Notes under the pieces: model-generated | Databases searched by the model: none | Told to the model about the DNA's origin: nothing | Seen by the model: the letters and a program-made list of their open reading frames with translations, nothing else | In this document: piece after piece, positions 47,333 through 59,700 of the stretch | Layout: every line of letters begins with the position of its first letter | Position numbering within the stretch: position 1 is the first letter of the stretch | Assembly: GCA_949358305.1 (NCBI GenBank) | Contig: OX442316.1 | Coordinates: 13,702,001 to 13,766,000 of the forward strand | From: Strigamia acuminata | Taxonomy: Eukaryota; Arthropoda; Chilopoda; Geophilomorpha; Linotaeniidae | Reading direction: 5' to 3' | DNA: 64,000 nt | Translations under genes and position numbers: made by a program

Positions 47333-47746
47333 ATTATGAAAAAGTTGTCTCGTTTCACCATAGACGATAGAAGTGAATTTTGAAAGGTTTTTCGAGTCGT
47401 CGCTGGACTAAATGAGTTGACACACTCGGTGACGTGTGCAGATGGTGTTGCTAGACGAGCTCTCGTGTTGAATACGTGCTGATCTATTTTGCGAAAGTTG
47501 AATCGAAGAAATTTGTTATTTTATTGCCTGGATTTGATTTGGTTATTGCAATTGGCCAATTTGTTGTGACGATGTGAGGTGCGCAGAGAAAAGAGAAATT
47601 GGAAATTATCTTTTCCCATCCCATGGTTGAAATTGAAAGTTGCAAACAGGAAAAGTGGATTTACGCGATGTCGAAGCCGGTGCCATCATCCACTCTGACT
47701 TAAGCAAGGTTGTGGTGTTCATTAGTTTGCCCTGCCTCTTATTGCC
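47333..47746 (+). promoter_or_regulatory. Probable 5' UTR exon part of the adenylyl cyclase gene
   Basis: A T-rich tract ending CATTTCAG (47332) looks like an acceptor, so the 5' UTR probably continues into an upstream exon. GC content rises after it. At least two short upstream frames are present: 47337-47384 (ATGAAAAAGTTG...) and 47668-47703 (ATGTCGAAG, ends TAA). They could reduce translation of the main frame. The transcript start is not visible. Confidence 0.45.
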
Positions 47747-50700
47747 ATGGCGACGGAGCTGGCGAAGAGAGACGGCGAGCTGAATAAGGAGAGTAATTCC
47801 GTGACCAACGGGATTCGCTTATTGGAATTACCTGACGCTGATCGGAAGCCGGAGCTTAGGAGAGACGTGACTAACTTGAGCATTGACCAGACTGGTTTGC
47901 AAGCATTACTTCCTTCTTGCATGCAAGTGAGTAATCAATTGCGAGTGCGTGGAAACATCTGCTCTACTTTCCCATACCTGATTGGATCTCATGTCACTTT
48001 TTTAGGTTAAGCAATTGTTTTTTTTTTGTCTTTTATTTTGCTATAATGTAAGGTGGATTGTGATGAAATATGCAACAACAATTACACCTACTGATGCCGT
48101 TTTAGTTTTCAGTGGCTCGGAGCTAATATTAATTTAATAATTGATTGGTTAATATGAAAATCGTAATGTAAAAATTAAATAAAACCGTTTTGTATGATAG
48201 TTAGAACTAGGCCTGTGCAAATTTGCGATTTATCACAAAGTGATTATTTTTTATGCAATATCGCAGCTACATTAGTCAGTAGATATCGTTTGCGATATAT
48301 CGCAATATTGCACATCGCAATATATATGCGAATGCAATATATCGCAGAAATATTGCCAAACTGCAATATCGCATTCGCATTTGCTTCAAAGAGTAATCGC
48401 ACAGGCCTAGTTTGAACGCAGACTACTCTTGCATTGAAAAAACGAAACATTTCAGTTCATGATTCTGTTTGAGTCCCGCGTAGCTTAATTGGTAAAATCC
48501 GGCAAACGGGGCATCTGGTTTCGATTGTCAGCTCAGTCCTCTTTCGAGTCGTTTCGTTTTATTCAACCAATAATTTTGTGTTTGGTAGCAGATTGTGCTA
48601 CCTGGGGCAGGTTGTAGACCGCTCAATCTTAATTACGGAGGTGGATACATGCACACGGTTGTTATGGCATAGATGCGCTGCAATGGGTTTCACGTGGATT
48701 CGTGTGCAAGTTGATTGCCACTTTGAATTTTTTAAATCTTTAAAGGGAGATACCTGTACAGAAATGCATAATATCAAAAGGAAAAATTTTACACAACGAG
48801 TAGAAAGAGAAAATATAGAAAATATGTTCTCAAAGCATTACTTCTAAGTAACTTGGATGACTTTGGATGTATTTACCTAGTGCGCAAATAAGAGTTGCGG
48901 ATCGGTTCCAGAGCTAGATTGTTTTCTTTTTTGTAGTTGTTCGTAGGAAGTCTGGGGACAAAATATTTCTTTACATTGAAGTTTCACAAGCACAACATTT
49001 TTACTCTAAAAATTGTTTTCTGTAATTATTTGGGCGATATTGTCAAGGTCGAACGATGTGTATAGGTTCCGTCATCAGGGAGTCTTCTGTGATTGGTTAA
49101 TTATTGTGACGTCATAAATTGCACGTTTATTATTGCGGTATCGTTTTCCGTATTCTGTCAGGTCTTTGTTTTTGTTGAAAAAACTGCTGTGAAATTTGAT
49201 AAAATTGAGATAAATCTGTTAAAAAAGTACAAAATCTTTTTTGAAAAGTGCAAAATTGATAAAAATCAGTTTGAAATGTGTAAGATGAATACAAATCAGT
49301 TTGAAATGTGTAAGATGAATACAAATCAGTTAAAAAAGTGCAAAATTGATGAAAAATTGATGTAAATGTTTTGCATATAACAACATTTATGTATTTGCTC
49401 TATGTGAGGTCAACCTTAGGAGCACTTTCTGATGACAGAACCTTGTATACTTCTCGTTCGACCTTCGATATTGTGGCAAAAATTTTGATTACAGTGCGAT
49501 TGTTATGCGTGTTCACACAACAAACAAAATCTTCCTCGATACTGTCGCGTAAAAGAAAATGTAGGCGATCGAGACGATTTGCATGTGAAATGCGACGAAA
49601 CACCGTCAAGTGGGTGTATAATTCGGCTATTTTAGTCATGCTGATGATATGTGAGCTTACAAAGCATCATTTTCACGGGTCCAAAGTTCTATCGGAATAA
49701 ATTTGTTGAGTCGATTTGTTCATTCATAATCATAGTCGTAACTTTTCAACTATAACATCTATTTTAATTGGTGCACTTGACCTTTAAATCTTTTAAATCC
49801 TCATCAATGCTGTCTCGATCTTTTATAGCAACAGTAAACACTTTACTTCAATTAATTGTGTCCACTATTGGATTAATTAACAGGATAGAAACAAGTTGCA
49901 GTGATATTCTTACACCAAATTAACACGAGTTTCATGCCTCATCTAATTACAAAGAAAACAGTCGTAAAACGACACAATTCTTTGAATGATTTTTATCCGT
50001 TCTGTTGTTGATATACAAGTAAACAATTTTGAATTACGGAATAACATTAGGAAAGTGACAGCAGTGATAAGCTGATAAATGCAGAAAAAGATTTTTTTTC
50101 TCAAATAAAAGCGACAAATTTATAGCCGCGCGATTTTTGATGTGATTTATAGTTGCGGGCTGTTTCTTTCGTAGATGACAAGACATATTTTCCAAGTTTT
50201 ATTAATCGATATGTTTTTTTTTTCTTTGCAAAACTATTTATAGGTTACATTTGCCGATCGAGATGTGGAAGCTTTATACAAGACTTACTACTACAAAGAA
50301 AGACGAAGAGATTTGCAGTGCTTTTTGATGATTGCCTTGTTCTTTGCTGTCTTTGCTATCATATTGCAATGTTTCCAGCAATCGGACTACTTAGTTACGA
50401 AAATATTAATCTTGGCAGTGATTGCACTCCTCAATGCGGTTCTGCTCGTTCTTTGTCGGTTTTTACATCACCGGCTGCCTTCGTTCTCGTGGTTCATTTT
50501 GCCATATATCACGTGGTTTCTGTATTACTTGCAGGTATATTGATATTAAGTTATTTGATAAATCTGAGTCGACAAACGATTTGATTACTGTAAATGCTTT
50601 CATTGAGCGCAGGTCTAAATTGACTAAAACGACTGAAGTTAATATCTAAACGGAACAAAACAACTAAAACAAAGTTTAAATTGAATAAAACGACTAAAAT

Positions 50701-53700
50701 CAATGTTTAAATTGAATAAAACGACTAAAATCAATGTTTAAATTGAATAAAACGACTAAAATCAATGTTTAAATTGAATAAAACGACTAAAATCAATGTT
50801 TAAATTGAATAAAACGACTAAAATCAATGTTTAAATTGAATAAAACGACTAAAATCAATGTTTAAATTGAATAAAACGACTAAAATAAATGTTTAAATTG
50901 AATAAAACGACTAAAATAAATGTTTAAATTGAATAAAACGACTAAAATAAATGTTTAAATTGGTCAAAAACTCTAAAATAAATGTTTAAATTGACTGAAC
51001 CGATTGACTTCAATACGTAAATTTGGGGAAATCTAGGTTCTGTGAATAGAACGCGGGTGTTTTATCAGAGCATTTACAGTGATTTCGAATCTTTGGTTGA
51101 GGCGGATGCTGCCGGACTTGTTGGGATGATTTTGTGATTTTGATTTGATTTTTCTTTTTGATGTAGGTGGTGTGTGATGGATTGCTCAATAATGTTTTTT
51201 CGAAATCGGGAGACTTTTTGCCATGGTTTCTGCTGGGCACGTACATGACCTACGTTTTTCTCCCGCTGCGTGTACAATATTGCCTGCTGCTCAATGGGGT
51301 AGCTCTTGGAGGACATGTAATCATCGCCGCTGTCGCTGCTCAGTCTAATGATCATGTTGCTAATGAGGTAGGAATAATTAAGCAAGAAATTTAAAATTAA
51401 ATAAAACCATTTTGAGGCCGACTTTAACCTCATTTGAATGCGAGGAAATGTCTGCTTTAATTTTTCAACCCGAGCGAACATTAATTCGAGTTAAAAATAA
51501 TAACAATTAATGATTTTTATTTTATGAATTATTATTTTTTTTTTTTTAAGATTTTTTTTTTTTTTTGAAAATAATAATAAATTAAGCTCGTAAGCAGCAA
51601 CCAATTAGTGGCTGCAAAGCTGCTTTTAATTTTATCTCCAGAGAGCACTTTGGAAAATGTTCGCCTCAAAACTATATTAAAAGAAATGAAGTGTGTGGTT
51701 GGAAAATAGAAAGGAAAGGATATAAAACACGAAATATAATAAAATAAAATTTTTTTATTGAATGAATTCACGCAGAAATTGCATCTATTAAAGATCTTTA
51801 AAGGTGAAAGAGTATAATAAAATGCTACTGATACGATTTTATCAGAACCCTATTGAAAAAAAATGTATATCAAGTTTTGAATGAATTATGGTGGGAGGTT
51901 AATAAATTGGTTTTAGCGATGTAAGTTGTAAAACACTTTTGTTTGCTTACATCAACCTAAAAGCTTTTGTTACGACTTTATGGAAAATGACGTGCTCTCA
52001 AGTGACAAAACTGTTATAGCGTTGGTATCTATAGCCTACACCTTTGAGGAAGGAAGGATGCAAGTTTTATGTTGCGAGGCTTATTGGGGCAGCGTTTTTA
52101 CCGCAAATGGATATGTCGCGAAACGTTAACACTAGTTAATGTTTTCCATTTTTGCGTTTCACCTGAAACGCAAATAAAATAAAAGTTTTTTAAATTACCG
52201 GTAGCGGTTTATTGTGTTAAATTTAGCTTTTCATATATCGGGTGGTCCAAATAAAACCGGCGGTACTTTTGTGGATTTCTTCAGATGTACAGTCGTGGAC
52301 AAAAAATTTCTCTTCAGTTTAGCTGTTTTAAGTTTATCTATTTGTCTATCTGCTCGGTCTTTCTTTTAATACTGTTGTTAGGGCAAGACAAGAGACAGGG
52401 TCAAGATTGATGTCATTGAATCTCAATGGATTTTTATGCCACCTGGTAGATAAACTAAAAACATCTAAACTGAAGAGAAGTAAAGTTCACGACTGCATCA
52501 GTACGAGATCGCGTGAGATTTTGCAAGATTTTGCGAGGTTTTTGTGAGATTTTGCTACATTTTGTGAGATTTTGCTATATTTTGTGGGGTTTTAGTTAAA
52601 GTAAAGTGGTATGGTACTAAAATAAAGTGGTCCAGGTGCAGTACTACTACTACGAGATACTTTTTTAAAAGTACCGTGTGCTTACCGGTATATCGGTAAA
52701 CCGCTGAAGATATCCACAAAATGACCACAAAATCTGAAATTAAGGAATGACTGGTAGTGCAATCAAACTTGGCGAATTGGAACAAAAATTGATTTAAAAG
52801 ATAAATATCTCGAGAACGAAAGTTCGGATTGTCAAAAACTAAACACCAAACGAAAGAGCAGAAAAGTTAATTAAACAACACTGCCCACAAATAATAAATA
52901 ATATATGTTTAATTGAACAATGTATTCATTTTTTTTAGACACCCTTAGTAACCCTCTTTGTATTGTTGGGCGGGTTTTATTTCGGCCACCGGGGACTTAT
53001 GTATACTATTATCACCTACTGAGAATTTCTGTATCCGAGTATTTTGTCTTTGTATGTATCCAATTCTATTATTTTATTATTTCATATCCATTTTCATTAT
53101 TCCTTTATGCGGTACGTGGGTTTTGCGTTATATCCATTTGCTCTATAGTATTATATTACTGCGTCTCCCATATGAATAACAGTTTTCTCTTAGGCCGAAT
53201 TAAGAAATCCATCTAGAAAGAAATGCTCTGTGTTGCTGGCTGAATAATATCCTCAAGATTATGAACAGAATCGCCATAGAAACTGCATCACTGCGTACCA
53301 ACTTACTTACCAACTTGTAATGATAGATTTTATGCTTTCTTGGGCCACAAACTCGGGGTGACGAGCAAACTCTGTCAAATTGGCAATTTGAAAAATAATA
53401 TTTATTATCCACATTATTCAAATATGGGGATTTATTTATTTAATCGATTGCTTTATGGGAATTAAATGTTCGCACTCTCTTCTTGTTCGGTGTCGCCGAA
53501 GTTGGGTTCGTTGTGTGTGAAATTAAAAAGGGAATATTATGGTGAAGATTTATTCAAATTAATTTTAATCGTGTATTTGCTAATGCAAACTTAGAATGAG
53601 CAGTTGCGGTTGGTAAATTTAATTATACATGCTCAGGAAGCCGTAAGTGGATGGAAATAAAAGTGGAGAAAATGCTCGACGATTCTTCGTAGCAATCTAC

Positions 53701-56700
53701 ACATGCTAATTATTATTTTAAATAATACAATATCATATTTATAGTAATTGATTTCGGTTTAATTAAAAGGGAAAATGAAAAAAAAAGCTTTCAATTCTCT
53801 TGTTATGACAAACAAGGGTTTAATTAAATTTTGCCATTAGAAGAGGCTCAGTTGCCTTTGAAATCAATCGAGCAACAATTATTTGATACAATTTTCATGT
53901 TCTGGAGGGAATTTTATATTTTTTATTTTTTATTTTATTTTATTTCTAATTTAAAGTTTTTCTTTTAATTTTGTTCAGCAACAGCATTTGGTGCTTGGGT
54001 TTGTTTATGGACCGCAGCGTCGTTGAATGTCGTGTTTTCGCGATGTAAACAAGAACATCTCTTTATAATTTATAACTTTAGCTGTTTTTTCTTGTAGTGT
54101 TTTTATTTCTCGTTTTGATACGAAGTTTTTCAGATTTGTGACTTAAGAAATGAAATTTATTTGGTGATTTGCAAATAGTTTGCAAGTTTTTGAGAGAAAA
54201 AAAGGAAGAAAAAGTTTACAACTGCAATTTTGTGAGTAGTTTTCAAAGGCCGGAACATCATCTCAATTGTGAAATCCACTTTTGTCAGCGAAAAGCACTT
54301 TGCTCAAAATTTGAACAAATTACCATGTACATTTGAACTAAGCTGCCTGCAGCCCTCACTTTTCATTTATTCTCCATGCATGGCTTTTAGTCCGCCGCTA
54401 TCTAATTTTCCTTTGGGATGAAAACATTTAAAATACGAGCGCTGAGCGCAAGTGTTTGGAAGGAAAAAGTGCCTCGAATTAATTCATTGATTTTGAGCGT
54501 TGTTTAGGTGGAATTGGACTAATTTAAAGCAAAGTCTCGTGTCATTTCCATGCAAATGAATGTGAAAAGTGGCTTATGGGGTCTGGAACGAGTTGCTATG
54601 ACGATGGGAGTGAATCGAACTCGATTGGCGGTCTCATGCTCGTCTAGAAATAGATGATCCGTGTCGTTTTCAAATGTCAACGTCTATATTTGCATTTGAT
54701 GCAAATCTCCTATTTTTATGCTTCGCTTTAAATCCCCTCATTGATTTTCACGTTTAATTACGTTGGGAAAAAAAAAGTAATTATAATTTTAATGAGAAAT
54801 TTGTTAGGCTCATAATTTCACATTAAATGAATGTTCGGACAGCAACAAAACGCGGATTACTTAAAGTTTCTAATAAGATGCGAGTTATAAATATGAAGAA
54901 CGTTAATTCTGGTGTCCTGCTTTAAAGGGAACGTGGTACACACGATAAATCGAATCAATTCAAAGCGCGCGGGAACGGTTTTTCAAAGCAAATAAGCCAC
55001 GGTTCAGTTTTTCAATAAGCAGTTGTATTTGCAAGTGGATTTCTGGCTATTCGTCTTACTTAAAAATCCAACTCGTACAGCCAAGCTGCTCACGTGAATT
55101 CAAAAACGATTTTTTTTTATTTTTATTTTATTTTATTTCTTTCTCCTGTCCGTTCCTGATATCGCACACGGCACTTTATCATTTCCGACCACGTAGGAAT
55201 AAATGAATTTTGATGTTTGATGTCTTTTGTGTCGCTGATATTTTCGATTAGAGTTGAAATTCATTGGATTTGTGCGACTTTCATCCGTGGCCCCCACACA
55301 CGGGGGTGAGGGGACTGACAGTGCTCTAGCCTGTGCATCGAAAATGATATAACTATAAGCAAGTTGATTTTACTGAAATTATTGAACAATTTGCATCGAT
55401 AAAATCTAGAAATTGTACCTGATTACCGAAGGAATAATTTTTGATATTTAATTATAATAACATAGGCATGAGTTAAAGAGTTAAAGATGAATATTCCAAA
55501 CTTTTTGGACATGATTTTCATTATTCCAAACTTTTTGGACATGATTTTCATTATTTCAAACTTTTTGGACATGATTTTCATTATTTCAAACTTTTTAGAC
55601 ACTAGTGTTGTATTCAAAAGCAGATTAATAGAAAACTATGCATCCTACAGGGGCATATTTTTGTTCAAATTAGAGTTAAATTATGTCCTATTAATTACGG
55701 AATACTTGCACTTATATTACTGAGAGCTAGTAGTAGTGTTGTTTCTGTTAAATATGTATAAATATTACTATTGTAATCATTTTAACTAATTTATTTTATC
55801 CAAAATCCTGTCGAGCATCATGCTGCCTTTAACCTTAGCGGTATGTAGCCAAAGATGATGGGGCCCGCTTCAGGATGTGGGACTATGCTTTCATCCGTGC
55901 GAGCTAAAATTTAATCTTATTTATTCAGTATAAACATTTAATTGGGCGGAATTCAACTTGTCTTATTTGCATTTAAATGCGGGACGTGTTTGTGATAATA
56001 TTTTGCAATTAAGAGGTCATTTCGAGTCGCACGCTGAACATTAAAAGTTTCGGAGGTGAAAAATAATTGATGTTGTTTGCTGACGTCGCAAACAAAGGTG
56101 TCTTAACGAGCAGAGGGAAAACTGCTCACAGTCATCATTATCTATGGCATGCCAAGTGGTTTTTCTATTCTTTTCTTTTTTTTTTAATCAGAAAAAGGGA
56201 TAATTGAATTCTTTAGGAAATTAAGGGATAATTGGATTTTCTTGTCTGAGCTAGGTGTATTGATCAGAAGTCTTTTATTTGCGAAATGTAAAAAAAAATG
56301 CAATTGCTTTTTCAAATTTCAATTTTATTGTATAATTGAGAAATAATTAGTGGCTTGAGTAGGTGCCAGTCAGACGCAATTTAAGGGACGCTTGTGTTTA
56401 TTCAATTAAATTGTCAATTGCAGTCGTTTCTGCGAAGGATCAAAGAAAATCGTGTTTCAGTTTATCTCGAGATTAAATGGGAAACTGATTTGACATTGAT
56501 TGACGGCATTTCATTTTTCAAGTGATTAAAAGATTCCGTTCGAGATATCGTGTAGAATATGGCGTATAAGGCGGGGATACTTTGCAAGCCATCGATCAAA
56601 AGTCGAGGGTTATATGAATTCAAAATGGAGGCATTATGTGGGAAAATGAAAAAAAGCATGCATAATCGAGAGTTGATTGAAGGTGGTGGCCTCTTGGCCT

Positions 56701-59700
56701 TTTATTCGGACTTGGAGGAATGAATTTAGCAATTCAAAAAGATGGAGATTATAGTTTTGCTCAAATTGAAATGGTTTGGTGTTACGAGGTTCGAAGGTTT
56801 ATAGTCGCGTTTTATTTTATTGGCTATGGAAATCGTTGCTGCCCGAGACGATTGTCGACTGTTTGTTTTGGTACAAAGAAAGGGTAAAGGGAAAAGAGAC
56901 TATTCCCGAGTTTAAAGTGTAATTGCGTGTTGTGGTGTTTGGTTAATGGGCGCAATGGAGAACATAATTTATCATGTTTGTGCTTGACCTGTTCCAGTGC
57001 TAGAAATCGGCGCTATGAGGAGTTGTTATTATTGTTGCTAAGCGAGTGACGTAATCCAAAATGGCAGTCGAGGCAGTAGAATTTAGATATTAAAAAGTAT
57101 TGGAATTTCATTTCGTTTGAAATGTTTGTTTTTATTTGGAATTTTTGAATTTGGTTTTAATGAGTATTGTTTTATTATTGTTTTAGATCGCTGCTAATGT
57201 TTCGTTACTTGTGGGAGCCAATATCTTGGGCTGGTTGGCTTATTTCTTCGCAGACAAACGACACCGAAAAGCCTTTTTGGAAGCGAGGCAGACACTCGAA
57301 GTGAAATTGGTTATCGAAGAACGGTCTCAAGAACAAGTAAATTGCACTTCCAGCCATACTATCATTTCCACGTTGTTTGTTTTTACTAGTAATTCTTGTT
57401 TACACTCGTTGCTTTTGTCGGGTTTAAAATAATTTTTCTCGTCATGAGTTTTCATTAATTTTAGCTCAATGAGCTTCATTAATTTTCCAAGTATAGCTCA
57501 TTACTTTGCGGCTACCTTGTGCAGTTATAAAACCAAATCGTAAAGCCCAAATTGATGAAATTGTATTTTTATTTTCAAGTGAAATCGATTTGTGAATTTT
57601 ACAGGAATTTGAGAAGACAATTTTTGAGCGACGTTTGCAAATACAACCAATTTTGTTTTTACACGATTTTGATTTAACACGATCTAGAAAAATAAATTCA
57701 ATTCCATTTTTAAACGATTTTTTTTTTATTTAACACGGATAAAAATAATTGCCTTTTAAAATTTTAAAATTTCCATTAACTGTAATTTTCTACGAAATAT
57801 TTATGGAATTCCCTTTGTTGGTTCTCCTCGTGGTTCTCTCTTTTTTCTGAAACGTATCTACAGTATAAAAACAGAATTGGGTGTAAATTATTTTTAAGTT
57901 TCACAACAGGTGTTTTGGTCTCTAGACAAATTAAAATTTTTATTTAAAAATAAAAAGTTTTAATTTTTTGTTTTAAATTTTTTTTTTATATATTATTCTA
58001 GGAACGTCTACTTCTTTCCGTTCTACCTCAACATGTTGCTACAGCAATTCGCAGTGACTTGGGTGCAGTTGTGGAGGGGCAATTTAAGAAAATTTATATG
58101 AGTCGACATGAAAATGTCAGGCAAGTTAAACGATGCATGCTCCTCTCCCTAAAGAATGTGTTAATCAGTGCTTTATACGGTCAAAACACTTGTTATCATC
58201 ACAAAAAAAAAATTTACCCGTTCGAACTCTGTATAAGAAGAATAAAAATGCAGTGTGCAAATGCGTGTTGACATTCTATGGGGTTGTTGGTGTTACCCGT
58301 TGAGTTCATTAGTTCCCATCACTTTCCAATTGTCATCCGACGTGTTAACGTCATTTCCTGGCTGCATTAATAGCACTTGCTATCGAAGCAGGAAGAAAAA
58401 GTCATGTCAAATTGACATGCGGTTCTCTTTAACTCATTAAAAATGTGTTTAAAAATAAAAAATTAATACCATAAATGATTTTTATAGCTTAATTTTCTAA
58501 ATGTAAAGAAGAAATCTATTTTGAATTAATTTGAATTTATGCGACAGAAAATGAAAAAAAATCTAATTTTTAAATTTAATTTATTTTTTTTATTTTGGGT
58601 AAAGTATTTTTGTCCTAGCTTAAAACGGATAGTGCGAGCTTATAATAAACCCGCAGAAACAATTTTTCACATCAAGATAAGCCTTTTCCACCATTTAACC
58701 TTTCGGAAAAAGGAAATGCGCACATTTTTCATCGCTTTATGACTCGGCTTTTCATTACATGCGAGCAAGTTTGGCTTCTAATAGGAATATCGGTGACGGG
58801 AAAATAAAATGTTTAATATTTATGTTCATTCAACTGTAAACATTTAGGCGCATTCATAACGTCATTCAGATTAAACAGTATTTTATACTGCTTGTCTCTA
58901 ACGCCAAAAATGGCGGCCGATTTAGTCTGTTGTCAGTCGCAGTGGGCATGCGCACGACATTTAAACAACAAAACATGTTTAACTGATTTTTATGTTTTTG
59001 TTTATCCACTGGAGATGAAGAATAATGTATATCGAAAGCTCTGCTTGATAGCTGTCAGATAAATCCTAAGTGAATGACACATGAGTGGGGTTGTGACCAA
59101 GGCCTGATATATATGTAGTGACCACTAATTTGTCACGAGCCAATATGTTCGTTTTATTGAAATAGATGAGAAATTTATGAATATATGCAAAATAAAAGTT
59201 TTGTAGTGAATTTTGAGAACGAAAGTTGACGTATTCTAAAAATGGGATAGAAATGCGCAGTATATACTTGGGAAATTGAATCAGCATCGTATAAAACTGA
59301 CAGTTTTTGGCTCTACTTGTGACCTCCAAGCTGTTTGGCCCTTTGCCCATTGAAAATAAAAAGGAATTGTTTGCTTTCCAAAATACAAGAGATTTTTTTG
59401 TGACAAATAATGAATTCCTGGGTGGTGGAAACGTGTAATTCAACATTAGGTTTTGAGTATAAAATTTACAAAGAAATATTGTGTTTGTGTTGAGATTTTG
59501 TGTAAATTTATGTTCGGGGCACCAGATGGGGCACAGGGCCCCCGAGCGCCACTGTAATTGACTAATTAGTTATCTTTTATGGGAAGTTCATTACTATATT
59601 AATTCATCAGTTTTATTAGTTTAAATCGGGATAAATGAGGATGGGGAATCACAACATTACCAGAAATCCCAGTGAGGGAGAAATTAAGGAATAAAAGATG

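Larger units (their letters stand above)
47927..50243 (+). other. Cyclase intron 1
   Basis: It contains a TIR element (48206-48413), a tRNA-like fragment (48475-48545) and a 30-bp tandem repeat (49229-49350). Otherwise AT-rich. The open frame at 49093-49365 is largely the tandem repeat. Confidence 0.7.
51368..57186 (+). other. Cyclase intron 3 (5.8 kb)
   Basis: It includes an R2 MITE (52287-52495), a GAGATTTTGC-rich repeat (52500-52580), a 30-bp tandem repeat (55495-55605) and AT-rich unique DNA. No exon was recognised; the six-helix set is complete without one. Confidence 0.65.

Noticed and set aside
49093-49365. 90-codon frame with repeated [14 protein letters not shown] segments
   Set aside because: The repetition comes from the 30-bp DNA repeat, whose unit is a multiple of three.
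50660-50995. CRISPR-like regular spacing of the 31-bp repeats
   Set aside because: The units are directly adjacent with no unique spacers, in a eukaryotic intron.
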